Of a DNA stretch of 60,966 nt, positions 39,769 through 50,027 are shown piece after piece (the stretch's first letter is position 1; every line of letters begins with the position of its first letter). This DNA comes from Rhodocyclaceae bacterium (GTDB lineage Bacteria > Pseudomonadota > Gammaproteobacteria > Burkholderiales > Usitatibacteraceae). Location: contig JADCJC010000023.1 in NCBI GenBank assembly GCA_020247395.1, forward strand, positions 1-60,966. The letters run 5' to 3'. The position numbers and the translations under genes were made by a program. The notes below the pieces were generated by a model. That model did not search any database, was not told the DNA's origin, and saw only the letters and a program-made list of their open reading frames with translations.

Positions 39769-39873
39769 TTAGTGTTCGGCAACCGCCCACAGCAGGGCCG
39801 CCGTAGACGAGCCTACCGATGCCATGACCCAAACCCATGGCGATTGCTGCGATAACCAAAACATCACTTCCAT
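39769..39873 (-). CDS. Possible 34-residue membrane peptide upstream of the kinase gene
   Basis: A short frame with GGAG about eight bases before its ATG encodes a hydrophobic peptide (MEVMFWLSQQSPWVWVMASV...AVAEH) that could span the membrane once. It precedes the histidine kinase gene by 55 nt on the same strand. No homologue is recognised; it could be a leader or a chance frame. Confidence 0.3.
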   Translation of the reverse strand: MEVMFWLSQQSPWVWVMASVGSSTAALLWAVAEH

Positions 39874-40911
39874 ACCGGACTCCGAATGCGCGTGTGGTCT
39901 ATGAGGATGTGAGCATAGCGCCCCGCTTCTGCCAAGGCTATGTGCTTGGGAGCGAAGTGCAGAATCTATGGCGCGGTTTGCAGGGCGGGCAGAGGGGATG
40001 CCAGGCAATCGTGACAACTCGATCCAAAGAAACTTGGAGCCCATTGATTGACGGGGGTCTTTAGCAAATTTTTCTTGGAAACCAGCTTGGATAAATGGGG
40101 CCGGCCATCATGACCATGCCTGATGAACAGTCAGCGCCAGATTGTCAAAAACCACGTTGCCGCCAAAGTGGGCGCAGCATGAAGGGGGCCGGGAACTTGG
40201 AATAAGCGCAACCATACGAACGCGATTTAGCGGCTCCACAGCGCGCCTTTTCCGCGATTACAGCTGTTTCTTCCTTATATGCTGGGGCCGCCTGCCGACC
40301 TAACGAACAACCGCCAAACGGTGGCCGCCACGCGGCGATGCTTTCTGCAAACCAGGGCGCCTCGCCGCGAAGATTGATGCCAATCCGGGTAGATCATGCG
40401 GGCTGGTTGACACCCCCCCCTCCAACGCACGTATGCGGCTAGCTACAGATTGACGGGCTATCGACCTCATTCGTCCGGTGGGCTGATCGACCGACCCGTA
40501 GATCGCCACTCGTCTAAGTCCGATGTTTCGAACTTTCCCGGCGTCGGTCGCGGGCGTCGTCATCGATACGGTAGTGGTGTTCCTGACCACTGCCGCTCTA
40601 GGCCATCGACGGGCACCCACCACGCAGAAAGGAATTAAAACCGCAGACGCGATGGCAACAAAGATGGTAACTGGATAGTAGTTGGCGATTCCGGACATCA
40701 TGCTAATTTTTACGGCACTAAATGGAAAAAACTTTAAATTTGTGGGGAAGACATTGACGCACGAATGTGAATTTCCGATGACACTGCGGTGGCGAAGTGC
40801 GTGGAAATCAACTAAATGCCCATTCTCGGAAAAAAATGCCCAAGCCGTTTCCGGCCCGGGCGAGTTAGTCGAGGGAGGTTCGACTAAGGGACTAGCATTT
40901 GACTGGAACTT
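39874..40911. other. Gene-poor region between the kinase and symporter genes
   Basis: About 1 kb where I see no secure gene. It contains the REP-like copy at 40050-40089 and AAATGCCC-type short motifs around 40815-40860. A 133-codon minus-strand frame (40300-40701) starts with a helix-like stretch but has no ribosome-binding site and turns into an Arg/Ser-rich tail. Probably decayed DNA. Confidence 0.45.
40050..40089. repeat. REP-like 40-nt intergenic repeat, copy 3 (weak)
   Basis: The left half (GACGGGGGTCTTT, then AAATTTTT and GGAAA) matches the other copies; the right arm has decayed. Confidence 0.4.
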
Positions 40912-41088
40912 CTAGCGATTGATCGAATTGCCGCGATAGGCGTTCGGTTGGTTGCGCCCATCCAGTCGAGCAATCTGGATATCACCGGCTTGTAGGCGCG
41001 CTACCGTAGTAATCCGTGGGAGATGTTCTGCAAGCATTAATGCGCCAAGAATGGTGACGAAGAGTGCTGCCGCCAAAAGAATACGCAT
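40912..41088 (-). CDS. Hypothetical 58-residue protein with an N-terminal hydrophobic segment
   Basis: A short frame beginning MRILLAAALFVTILGALML, a signal anchor or signal peptide, followed by a polar tail (RLQAGDIQIARLDGRNQPNA). Codon use looks coding-like and the start has a basic residue then a helix, as in small exported proteins. The ribosome-binding site is weak. It lies 253 nt downstream of the symporter stop on the same strand. No family recognised. Confidence 0.4.
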   Translation of the reverse strand: MRILLAAALFVTILGALMLAEHLPRITTVARLQAGDIQIARLDGRNQPNAYRGNSINR

Positions 41089-41341
41089 ACGTTTCTGCCA
41101 GACTACAGAGCATTAACCGCCGGTCGCATTGGGTCACTCCTGTTGCACGGATCAAACGCAAGGTGTGCGGGTTGATTGGGTTGGTGCGATGACAACAGAT
41201 TAAAGTTACTGCGCGGCTCAGACGAGCGCGAAGCGACGAAACGCAAAACCAATGGCATGAAATGCCCAATTGGCCGACCATGCCGCCGATAACCGCAGGC
41301 ACGGACGCCGGGTACGACAACATTGAAAGGCTAGGCCTCTG

Positions 41342-42805
41342 CTAATGATTGACCGCGGGGGTCGAGTGGTCCGCGCCGGCTGGGTGGGCATGGTGCTCGT
41401 GCGGATTTGTGATTAGTGAGCCAACCACCATGCCGAGGCCCGCCATGATCAAGCCCGCGAGTTGCGCAGGAAACTGCTCGCCAAGCGGCGTTGTCAGTAG
41501 CAGTAGCCAGGTGGTGACGCCCATGACTATTGAGGCTATCGCCCCGTGCCGATTGGCGCGCTTCCAGTAGAGGCCCGCGACCAATGGCACAAAGGCACCA
41601 CATAGCGTGACCTGATAGGCGGTGGATACCATTTCGTATATGGGTGTGCCGCGCATCACGATCGAGTATGACAACACAACTGCAGTAAACACCACCAAGG
41701 TCACACGGAAGGCAATCAATTCTTGTTTGTCGGTTAGTCCGCCCCGAAGGTTCTTGTATATGTTCTCGACAAAACTGGTGGAAGGAGCGAGCAACGTTGC
41801 CGACGCCGTCGATTTGACCGCAGATAGCAACGCACCAAAAAATAGAACCTGGGCAAAAAACGGCATGTGATTTAGTATCAAAGAGGGCAACACTTTTTGT
41901 GGGTCTTCAGCAAGTAGCTGTTTGGATTCTTCGGGCATCACCAATACCGCACATGCAACGATAAACATCGGTACAAAGGCGAACCCGAAGTAACATAGCC
42001 CCCCGATGATTGCGCCGCGCGAGGCGGTCTTTGCATCTTTAGCCGACATAACGCGTTGGAAAATATCCTGTTGCGGAATCGAGCCCAGCATCATTGTGAT
42101 TGCAGCTGCGATGAAGAAAACAACATCGTGAAACTTTGGCTCAGGGAAAAACTGGAACCATTCATTCGATATTGCGAGATTTAGCACTTTGTTCGGGCCT
42201 CCGGCCATGCTGCCCGCCATCATCGCGATGATGGTGAGTCCTGCGACCAGTACGATCATCTGGATAAAGTCTGTCCAGGCAATGGCCAGCATACCGCCAA
42301 ACACCACATAGATGAGCACTGAGAGTGTACCAATCACCATGCCGGTCTCGACGCTGATCGCACCACCAGACACCAGATTGAACACCAACCCAATCGCGGT
42401 AATCTGGGCGGCTACCCAGCCCAAGTAAGAGAGGATGATGGCGACTGAACAGAAAATCTCGACGCCCTTGCCATAACGCTTGCGATAGTAGTCGCCAATG
42501 GTCAGCAGTGTCATCTTGTAGAGTCTAGAAGCAAAAAAAATACCCACAAAAATCAAGCAAAGCGACGCGCCGAAAGGATCCTCTACAACATTCTTGAGCC
42601 CCCCCTGCACAAACTTGGCCGAGATTCCCATGACGGTTTCGGCACCAAACCAAGTGGCAAAGGTGGTGGTGATGATCATCACCAGCGGCAAACTGCGACC
42701 GGCTAGGGCAAAGTCAGTGGAGGTTTTGACGCGAGTTCCGGCATAAAGGCCAAGTGCCAGAGTTGCGAGCAAGTAAACGACAACAAATGCGAGCAAGGCT
42801 GTCAT
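41342..42805 (-). CDS. Sodium:solute symporter family protein
   Basis: A 487-residue SSS-family secondary transporter with about 13 helices. Family features are the N-terminal TDFALAGRSLPL and TWFGAETVMG, the Na+-binding stretch around GGMLAIAWTDFIQMIV, IPQQDIFQRVMSAKDAKTA and LSAVKSTASATLLAPSTSF. The C-terminus after the last helix is His-rich (HEHHAHPAG...VNH). Substrate cannot be told; organic anions, proline or sugars are all transported by relatives. 68 nt downstream of ubiB on the same strand. Confidence 0.9.
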   Translation of the reverse strand: MTALLAFVVVYLLATLALGLYAGTRVKTSTDFALAGRSLPLVMIITTTFATWFGAETVMGISAKFVQGGLKNVVEDPFGASLCLIFVGIFFASRLYKMTLLTIGDYYRKRYGKGVEIFCSVAIILSYLGWVAAQITAIGLVFNLVSGGAISVETGMVIGTLSVLIYVVFGGMLAIAWTDFIQMIVLVAGLTIIAMMAGSMAGGPNKVLNLAISNEWFQFFPEPKFHDVVFFIAAAITMMLGSIPQQDIFQRVMSAKDAKTASRGAIIGGLCYFGFAFVPMFIVACAVLVMPEESKQLLAEDPQKVLPSLILNHMPFFAQVLFFGALLSAVKSTASATLLAPSTSFVENIYKNLRGGLTDKQELIAFRVTLVVFTAVVLSYSIVMRGTPIYEMVSTAYQVTLCGAFVPLVAGLYWKRANRHGAIASIVMGVTTWLLLLTTPLGEQFPAQLAGLIMAGLGMVVGSLITNPHEHHAHPAGADHSTPAVNH

Positions 42806-42873
42806 GAAAAAATCATCCCAAGTCCAACAGATTTAAAGAATAACGTGGAACATTAGTGCTGAAAAGTGGCAGA

Positions 42874-44448
42874 TTAACTACTCCAAAACAAGAGCAGATA
42901 GACATACGCCGCAGCAACCAAGGCGAACAATCCGACCAGGCTGGCAATTAGGGCGGATTGCCAGCGCTGGGTGTTGTTAACCCGGTTGATAGCCGCTTCA
43001 ATGCTAGCCAGGCGCTCAGAGGGGCTATTCTCAAGGGTGCGATGAATCAAGCGAGGGAGCTGAGGAATAGTTGACGACCACAGCACCCCTTCTTTGCGAA
43101 TCTGTCTGACCAGTCCGCGCCAACCAATTTGTTCATCCATCCATTGTTTAAGGATGGGCTGCGCCACCGGCCGTAGGTCTAACTGAGGGTAGAGCTGTCG
43201 GCCCAAACCCTCAACCTGTAACAAGGTCTTTTGTAGCAGCACGAGTTGCGGTTGGATCTCCATTCGAAATCGGCGCGACACATCAAACAGTCGCAACAAC
43301 ACATTGCCAAAATAGATTTCGTTTAGAGGCTTATCAAAGATCGGCTCACAGACGCTACGAATTGCGGCCTCGAACTCATCCACCCGCGTATCTCTTGGAA
43401 CCCAGCCTGCCTCGACATGCGCAACGGCCACCGATTTGTAGTCGCGCTCAAAAAAAGCCGCAAAATTGCGAGCCAGATATGTCTTGTCGGCGTCAGATAA
43501 GGTGCCCATGATACCGAAGTCAACGCCTGAGTAGATTCCGTTTTTGCCAACGAAGATATTGCCTGGGTGCATATCGGCATGGAAAAACCCATCACGGAAA
43601 ACCTGAGTGAAGAATATCCTTACCCCATCAGTGGCCAGCCGAGCCAGATCAATGTTGTGCGCTTTGAGCTGTTCGACGTCGTTAACTTGGATCGCATCGA
43701 TGCGCTCCATGACCATGACACTTGGCGTGGTGTAGTCGAAAAAAACCTCAGGGACGTACAGCAATTTTCCATCGGCAAAATTTCTTCGCAGGGTCGATGC
43801 GTTCGCCGCTTCCCGCACTAGATCGAGCTCATCATGAATCGATTTGTCAAATTCTGCAATGACTTCTCGCGGCCTCAGCCGCTTGCCGTCCACGAGAACC
43901 ACCTCTGCCAAATCCGCAATCGCGTATAACAGGCCGACATCTTTTTTTATCACCGAGTGGATGTCCGGGCGAATCAGTTTTACCGCCACTTCCCGGCCGC
44001 TCAGTTTCCCCGCACCCATAGTGGCGAAATGAACCTGTGCGATCGATGCCGCAGCCACTGGCACCATTTCAAAACTAGCGAAGACATCGCGCCAAGTACG
44101 CCCAGCGTCGGCAGGTTCGTTGATCGAACGTGTATCAAACGCGGCTTGTAGCATGCTGACAACTTTCGATTCTTCGAATGGCGGAACATTATCCTGCAGC
44201 CGAGCGAGCTCTTTTGCGATATCAGCAGGCACCAAATCGGGCCGCGTAGAAAGCAACTGACCAAACTTGATGAAAATCGGACCCAGCGCTTCAAGCGCCT
44301 TGCGCAACCGGACCGCGCGAGTCGAGTCGAAGCTGCGCCAAAAAAACAACGCGCGAATCGTCGCTCTAGTTGCGCCAGTCGGCAGAAACTCGTCGAGCCC
44401 GTAACGAACGACTACGCTGGCAATACGAAATAAACGCAGAAGTTGCAT
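42874..44448 (-). CDS. ubiB: UbiB-type ABC1/ADCK atypical kinase for ubiquinone biosynthesis
   Basis: A 524-residue membrane-bound protein of the UbiB/COQ8 family needed for ubiquinone synthesis. Diagnostic KFGQLLSTRPDLVP (the KxGQ motif), EVAVKLIRPD with the ATP Lys, FFHADMHPGNIFV and GVDFGIMG are present. Two C-terminal membrane helices follow (ALIASLVGLFALVAAAYVYLLLF). ATG 44448 gives the usual MQLLRLFRIASVVVRYGLDEF start. It lies 19 nt after the topoisomerase gene on the same strand, so the two are probably cotranscribed. Confidence 0.95.
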   Translation of the reverse strand: MQLLRLFRIASVVVRYGLDEFLPTGATRATIRALFFWRSFDSTRAVRLRKALEALGPIFIKFGQLLSTRPDLVPADIAKELARLQDNVPPFEESKVVSMLQAAFDTRSINEPADAGRTWRDVFASFEMVPVAAASIAQVHFATMGAGKLSGREVAVKLIRPDIHSVIKKDVGLLYAIADLAEVVLVDGKRLRPREVIAEFDKSIHDELDLVREAANASTLRRNFADGKLLYVPEVFFDYTTPSVMVMERIDAIQVNDVEQLKAHNIDLARLATDGVRIFFTQVFRDGFFHADMHPGNIFVGKNGIYSGVDFGIMGTLSDADKTYLARNFAAFFERDYKSVAVAHVEAGWVPRDTRVDEFEAAIRSVCEPIFDKPLNEIYFGNVLLRLFDVSRRFRMEIQPQLVLLQKTLLQVEGLGRQLYPQLDLRPVAQPILKQWMDEQIGWRGLVRQIRKEGVLWSSTIPQLPRLIHRTLENSPSERLASIEAAINRVNNTQRWQSALIASLVGLFALVAAAYVYLLLFWSS

Positions 44449-44467
44449 ATTAAGTCTGCGCCGCCAC

Positions 44468-47230
44468 CTAGGTGGCTCTGCGCTTTGCAAGGGCCTTGGT
44501 TGGCCGTGGCTTTGCGCTACGCTTGACTACTTTCGCGACCTTCGCAACTTTTGCAGCCTTTACCACTCCGCCCCCCGTCTTTTCGCCGATCAATGCCAGC
44601 GCCTCCTCCAAAGTGATGGAATCCACTTCATCTTTGTCAGGAATCGTGGCATTGATATCGCCGTACTTTACGTAGGGGCCATATCTGCCGGAGTAGACAC
44701 TAATGGGCGCACCATCTTCCGGGTGGTTACCAAGAATTCGAAGCGCGCCGACCGGGCTGCGCGCTGCAGTAGCCTTCCCCTTTGCCATTTTGGGGTCGCG
44801 CTCTTCAAATTCAAAGCCAATCTTGCCGTCCGGTTGCTTCACCAAAAAAGCCGCGAATGGCCGACCCTTCTTGCTGATAAATTTTTCCAGCAATGGCGTC
44901 TTACCTTTCTGCAATAGCTCGATCATTTCCTCGCGCTCAATCACACGCTTGAGGATGGTTCGCCCTGATCGGAAGTCGCATGTTTTGGCCGGGCCGGTCG
45001 CCTTTTGGCAGGTATACGCGTTTGGTGTTTCATAAACGTTTGCGTTGCACTTCGGGCAGTGCCCCAGTGGCTCCTGTGCGGAAAAGTCGATCTCCTCATC
45101 ATCAGCAACGCCATCACCCCATGAAAACTCGATGACGTTCTCTTTATTGAGAACGAGATTCGCAGAGAAAGCGCGCCCCTGACGACTCCTGAACCCTTCA
45201 AGCGGTCCTATTTCACGAGTCTGAATTAGGGCCTCAGCTTCTACCGCCTCCAACTGTCGGCCCGCCAAGATTTTCCAAAAGCCAAAGTCGCATTCGACGC
45301 AGGCAAATTTCTTGTAGTTTTCATGCACCTCTCCGCCACACTTCGGACATGCCACTGCCAGGGCACCAAAATCTCCTGGAATGGTATCGTGTTCAAAGTT
45401 CTTTGCCTGACCGACGATATGCTCGGTCATGTCGGCAATCTCTTCCATGAACTTGGCGCGTGACATCTCGCCTTTCTGCATCAGTGCTAGTTTCTGTTCC
45501 CATTCGGCAGTGAGTTCCGGCGAGTAGAGCTCGGGAATGCCGAGTCCATGCAGCGCGATCATCAATGAAGACGCCTTTGCCGTCGGAATCAAGTCGCGCC
45601 CTTCTCGATGAATGTATTTCTCGTACAACAACCCTTCGATGATGGCCGCGCGGGTTGCCGGTGTACCGAGCCCCTTTTCCTTCATGGCGGCGCGCAATTC
45701 CTCATCATCAATCGCCTTGCCTGCGCCTTCCATTGCCGAGAGAAGTGTCGCCTCGGTGTAGCGCGGTGGCGGTTTTGTCGCATTGGCTTTCACTTCAACA
45801 GCCTCAGTCTTTACCATTTCCCCGGGCTTCACCGCTGCGAGGTGTGATGCTGCGCCGTCCTCATCTGCATCGCGTCCATATACCGCCAACCAGCCGGGGT
45901 TGACCAGCACTTTTCCTTCAGACTTGAATGCCTCACCCTCGACGCGTGTGATGCGAGTAGTCTGCATGAATTCAGCCGAGGGATAAAACACGGCGAGGAA
46001 TCGCTTCACCACAAAGTCGTACAGCTTTTGCTCAATCTCGTTTAAAGACTTCGGCTCCTGCAGTGTAGGGATGATGGCAAAGTGGTCGGAAATTTTCGAG
46101 TTGTCAAAGATACGCTTGTTTGGCTTCACCCAGCCGCCATCAAGGATTTTTTTTGCGGCGACATTGTATTCGCCGCTTTTAAGCATCTCCAACGTTTGTT
46201 TTACAGTGGGCAAGTAATCTTCCGGCAGCGCGCGCGCATCTGTTCGTGGATAGGTCAGAACTTTGTGCTTTTCATACAGCGCCTGCGCTAGGCCAAGTGT
46301 TGTTTTGGCGGAAAATCCGAAGCGAGAGTTTGCCTCGCGCTGTAGCGAAGTTAAGTCGAAGAGTAGTGGTGAGGCCTGTGTAGTAGGTTTGGAAGCTTCC
46401 TCTACAAGACCCATCTTGCCGAGACACTTGGTGACGAGCGCACGAGCACGCTTCTCGTCCCACAGTCGCTCAGCCTTCAAGTGTTCATCACTTTCCGGAT
46501 TATGGTGCTGCTCATTAAACCAGCGCGCAGCGTAGTCTCCGCCACTGGCTGAGAAACTTGCGTGAACTTCCCAATAATCGCGCGGCTTGAACGCCTTGAT
46601 ACGTTCTTCGCGCTCAACCATGATCGCCAGAGTGGGTGTTTGCACACGACCAACCGTTGTAAGTTGGAAGCCGCCTGACTTCGAATTAAAGGCCGTCATG
46701 GCTCGTGTACCATTGATGCCGACCAGCCAATCAGACTCGGATCGGCAAACAGCGGCATCGGCTAGGCCTTGCATCGATTCACCGCTGGCTAATGTCTTGA
46801 ATCCGTCGCGGATAGAAGATTGCGTCATCGACTGCAGCCAAAGACGCTTGATCGGTTGTTTGGCCTTGGCGTACTGATAAATGTACCGGAAAATTAATTC
46901 CCCCTCACGCCCGGCGTCACACGCATTGATCAGTGCGCCGACATCCTTGCGCTTAATGAGTTTAAGGAGGACCTTTAGACGCGCCTCCGTTTTCTCGATT
47001 GGACGCAGCGCAAAGTAGGAAGGGATTGCTGGCAGATGGGCAAATGTCCACTTGCCGCGTTTAACCTCCTCCTCTTCGGGCATCGCGATTTCGACGAGAT
47101 GACCCACCGCGGAGGAGAGCACGTAGTCATCACTCTCGAAGTAATCGGCGTGTTTGGTAAATCCGCCAAGCGCCTTGGCGATGTCACTTGCAACGGAGGG
47201 CTTCTCGGCAATGATGAGACTTTTTGACAT
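44468..47230 (-). CDS. topB: DNA topoisomerase III with C-terminal zinc ribbons
   Basis: A 920-residue type IA topoisomerase. TOPRIM domain at the N-terminus (SLIIAEKPSVASDIAKALG, ACDAGREGELIFRYI), TTVGRVQTPTLAIM, and the nucleophile Tyr327 in VLTYPRTD. After the core (to about 600) come Cys4 zinc ribbons (CPKCGGEVHENY...CVEC and CPKCNANVYE) and topoisomerase C-terminal repeats (GRYGPYVKYGD). The tail is Lys/Arg/Ala-rich. This long beta-proteobacterial form is commonly called TopB though it is larger than E. coli TopB (653 residues). It lies 113 nt after dprA. Confidence 0.93.
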   Translation of the reverse strand: MSKSLIIAEKPSVASDIAKALGGFTKHADYFESDDYVLSSAVGHLVEIAMPEEEEVKRGKWTFAHLPAIPSYFALRPIEKTEARLKVLLKLIKRKDVGALINACDAGREGELIFRYIYQYAKAKQPIKRLWLQSMTQSSIRDGFKTLASGESMQGLADAAVCRSESDWLVGINGTRAMTAFNSKSGGFQLTTVGRVQTPTLAIMVEREERIKAFKPRDYWEVHASFSASGGDYAARWFNEQHHNPESDEHLKAERLWDEKRARALVTKCLGKMGLVEEASKPTTQASPLLFDLTSLQREANSRFGFSAKTTLGLAQALYEKHKVLTYPRTDARALPEDYLPTVKQTLEMLKSGEYNVAAKKILDGGWVKPNKRIFDNSKISDHFAIIPTLQEPKSLNEIEQKLYDFVVKRFLAVFYPSAEFMQTTRITRVEGEAFKSEGKVLVNPGWLAVYGRDADEDGAASHLAAVKPGEMVKTEAVEVKANATKPPPRYTEATLLSAMEGAGKAIDDEELRAAMKEKGLGTPATRAAIIEGLLYEKYIHREGRDLIPTAKASSLMIALHGLGIPELYSPELTAEWEQKLALMQKGEMSRAKFMEEIADMTEHIVGQAKNFEHDTIPGDFGALAVACPKCGGEVHENYKKFACVECDFGFWKILAGRQLEAVEAEALIQTREIGPLEGFRSRQGRAFSANLVLNKENVIEFSWGDGVADDEEIDFSAQEPLGHCPKCNANVYETPNAYTCQKATGPAKTCDFRSGRTILKRVIEREEMIELLQKGKTPLLEKFISKKGRPFAAFLVKQPDGKIGFEFEERDPKMAKGKATAARSPVGALRILGNHPEDGAPISVYSGRYGPYVKYGDINATIPDKDEVDSITLEEALALIGEKTGGGVVKAAKVAKVAKVVKRSAKPRPTKALAKRRAT

Positions 47231-47343
47231 GCTTTACGCTTTCATAGGTTCGGTTCACGCGTCCGCGATCGCCATCACAGCGACCACGTGGGGCGCACAT
47301 GATAGACGCGGAGCTCTTGCGGAAGCAAGCAATAAATTTTCTC

Positions 47344-48438
47344 TTAGGCTAGGCGCTGGTACCGGCCACCGGCGAGTTGCACCACCTGACCCGAGAGCTC
47401 TAGCTCAGTCAACTGTCCGATCAACTGGCCCGGTGGAAGAGACGTTCTGGCGCAGAGTTCATCAATTGAGACAGCATCGTAGCCAAGCGCGGGCAACAAG
47501 GGATGGTCAAGCGCCGAGCAACTGATCTCCGTCTGCCCCGCCGAAACACGGTGATTGTCCCACCCGAGCTCATCAAAAATGTCATTTGCGCTGTCAACTA
47601 ATTTGGCCCCTTGCTTAATCAGCAGATGTGCGCCTTTGGACATCGGTGAATGTATCGAGCCGGGAATGGCAAAAACATCTCTCCCTTGCTCACCCGCCTG
47701 CCGCGCAGTTATGAGCGAGCCTGAGGCAATCGCCGCTTCCACTACCAGCACACCTCTCGCCAGCCCGGAAATGATTCGGTTACGACGAGGAAAGTTGGCG
47801 GCCAAGGCCGGCATTCCTAGCGAAAATTCGGAAACGATCAACCCTTGCTCGGATATCTCATGCGCGAGTGCCTTGTTTCGCGCAGGGTAGACAAGATCGA
47901 GCCCCGTACCAACAACTGCGATGGTTGAACTCTTGCCAGCCAGGCCGCCACGATGCGCGGCCGCGTCAATTCCCAGCGCAAGTCCGGAGACGATTGTTAG
48001 TCCCCCATCGGAAAGCACTTGCGAAAATGTCTCCGCATTTTTGATTCCGACGGGCGTCGCGTTGCGGCTCCCCACGACCGCGATCGCTGCTTGTTGTAAT
48101 AGCGCTCGCCTACCCTTCAGATAAAGCACAAGCGGCGGATCCGCGATTTGTAACAATGCGGGCGGGTAGTCTTCGTCCGCCATCGTCAGCAAGTGATTGT
48201 TATCGTTATCAAGCCATTTACATGTGGCGTGGATTCGGCTCTCGTCCGCGCCAGCGCGAATCGCCTGCGCTCTTTGACGTCCGACCACTCGCGTGAGCGA
48301 AGCTTCATCCTGTGCAAACACATTGCCCGGTGTCGAGAATGCCTTGAGCAACGCAAGTGCGCCGTCTCCACCGAGGCCGGGTATCAAGTCCAAGTTTATC
48401 CAGCTGAGCGAATCCGACCCTTGGTTAGGTAGTGGCAT
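47344..48438 (-). CDS. dprA: DNA-processing protein DprA
   Basis: Loads RecA on single-stranded DNA during natural transformation. The 364-residue protein has an N-terminal helical domain, the Rossmann-like DprA core (AIAVVGSRNATPVG, LTIVSGLALGIDAAAHRGGL, VVGTGLDLVYPARN, FPRRNRIISGLA, EAAIASGSLITARQAGEQGR, SKGAHLLIKQGAKL) and a C-terminal winged helix (SIDELCARTSLPPGQLIGQLTELEL). Full length. It follows the LysM gene by about 125 nt, the usual order in betaproteobacteria. Confidence 0.96.
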   Translation of the reverse strand: MPLPNQGSDSLSWINLDLIPGLGGDGALALLKAFSTPGNVFAQDEASLTRVVGRQRAQAIRAGADESRIHATCKWLDNDNNHLLTMADEDYPPALLQIADPPLVLYLKGRRALLQQAAIAVVGSRNATPVGIKNAETFSQVLSDGGLTIVSGLALGIDAAAHRGGLAGKSSTIAVVGTGLDLVYPARNKALAHEISEQGLIVSEFSLGMPALAANFPRRNRIISGLARGVLVVEAAIASGSLITARQAGEQGRDVFAIPGSIHSPMSKGAHLLIKQGAKLVDSANDIFDELGWDNHRVSAGQTEISCSALDHPLLPALGYDAVSIDELCARTSLPPGQLIGQLTELELSGQVVQLAGGRYQRLA

Positions 48439-48563
48439 GTGAAGGGGGCACCCAAAACGGGGCGACTTGCTAGTTAGCAGAGTCTTTCAACGCGATGCGG
48501 CATTAAATCGTTTACGACTTCGGCTAGTGTAATCATGCCTGGTCGCAGCGCGTGATCGGCACC

Positions 48564-49745
48564 TCAGGGAGTTTGAACGCTATCGCCAACCTTAATGGGG
48601 CGCTTGGAAGACATCACCAAAGCATAGGAGACACGATCAAATACTCGGAACACAACGAGCAGGCCGTTACGTTCTGTCGGTAGCGCAACTTCCGGCGGCA
48701 CACCACCTGTGCCCGCGCGCCAGGAATCCGGTAACAAGGGTGTTAATAGTCCACCGTGTGACCCTTTGTCAGATACCCGAGTGCTGACAACTTGCCCCCC
48801 TGTCTGAACAGCGAGCACGTGACCGACTTCCATTGATTCGCGTCTGCCGAGACTCAGCACAACAACTGAGTACTGCGCCGCCTCAGAAACGCCTCCCACG
48901 ACGGAGATCACATTACCCTTAACCTTCTTCTCAGGCGCGCGCGGGCTGTATTGCGGAAGTGTCGCATTTCCGGCCGGCATCAAGCGGTCACCGCGATTAA
49001 TTTCCTGATTGGACTTAACAATTTCGAGTGTGCTTGGGGAGGTCATGCCCTCGCCAAAACGATTCACCTTTGCTTCACCCAGAAACTGCGCTTCATACCC
49101 CAGCACTTCTCTGGTTGCTGGGTTAACAAGGGTCTTGCCCGGACGGTAAATCTGCCATTTTGTTCCTTGCTCGGGCTTAAGGCCCACGGCATAAACCAAG
49201 TTGCCCGCCCCTACAACGACTCGGCTGTCCTCCGAGGCGATGATCTGCGGCGCGCTCCTCAAGGCACCCTCTTCCGCGACTAGCGGCGCGGTCAAAAATG
49301 GGCCGATGACCCGTGAAGGAATCGATGGAATCGCTTGGTCGATGGCTTCGGCGCGAATGCGAGGTGAGAGCTTTGAAGTAACACCGGGAGCAGCGGGAGT
49401 GATCGACAGCACGGGTTTGCCATCGGCCTGAAAGGATAACTTGACGATGTCACCTGGGTAAATCAAGTGTGGATTTTTGATCTGGTCACGATTCATGTTC
49501 CAGATTTCAGGCCAGCGCCACGGCTCTTTCAAGAATTTTCCGGAAATATCCCAAAGTGTGTCGCCCTTGACCACTGTGTACGTGGTTGGCGCATCTTTTG
49601 TCAAAAGCAGCGGATTGTCTTTGTCAGCGTAGCTTTTGTCAGCTGGTGCGGCGGGGTTTGCAGCATCCTGCGCTGGCGCGGTACCAATCTTTCCCGCCGA
49701 AATGACAGCAAGGCTGATGAGAAGGATGCCCGGAATTTTTTTCAT
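48564..49745 (-). CDS. Exported LysM-domain protein
   Basis: A 393-residue periplasmic or surface protein. A signal peptide (IPGILLISLAVISAGKIGTAPAQ, cut near residue 25) is followed by a LysM domain at about 55-103 (YTVVKGDTLWDISGKFLKEP, NPHLIYPGDIVKL) that binds peptidoglycan. The rest has repeated beta-type segments without a known domain. ATG 49745 is chosen because it gives the signal peptide; 39 upstream in-frame codons do not. Found beside dprA and divergent from def in many betaproteobacteria. No enzymatic domain is seen. Confidence 0.9.
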   Translation of the reverse strand: MKKIPGILLISLAVISAGKIGTAPAQDAANPAAPADKSYADKDNPLLLTKDAPTTYTVVKGDTLWDISGKFLKEPWRWPEIWNMNRDQIKNPHLIYPGDIVKLSFQADGKPVLSITPAAPGVTSKLSPRIRAEAIDQAIPSIPSRVIGPFLTAPLVAEEGALRSAPQIIASEDSRVVVGAGNLVYAVGLKPEQGTKWQIYRPGKTLVNPATREVLGYEAQFLGEAKVNRFGEGMTSPSTLEIVKSNQEINRGDRLMPAGNATLPQYSPRAPEKKVKGNVISVVGGVSEAAQYSVVVLSLGRRESMEVGHVLAVQTGGQVVSTRVSDKGSHGGLLTPLLPDSWRAGTGGVPPEVALPTERNGLLVVFRVFDRVSYALVMSSKRPIKVGDSVQTP

Positions 49746-50027
49746 TGCTGTGGTGTACCTCACGCAATCAGTCGATGACGCCGCACGTAAACGATTAAGC
49801 GGAATCGCGTATTTTGTCTCTTTCACTGCCCCAGCCAGCAACAATGCGCTTTCTGGACACAAAACGACCTATTCAGGCACCCACAAGGTCACATGGGCAA
49901 TTTCCCTTGCTCGTTCCAATTTGCCTAATTTGGTGATTTCTAATACACTGAGCAATCAGTATTCACAAACAAACTTAAGAATTCACTTTAAAATTCTGCA
50001 CCTAATTTATTCAATTCGCAAGCAATT

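Noticed and set aside
40300-40701. 133-codon frame on the minus strand with a helix-like N-terminus
   Set aside because: No ribosome-binding site, an unnatural Arg/Ser-rich remainder and no recognised family.
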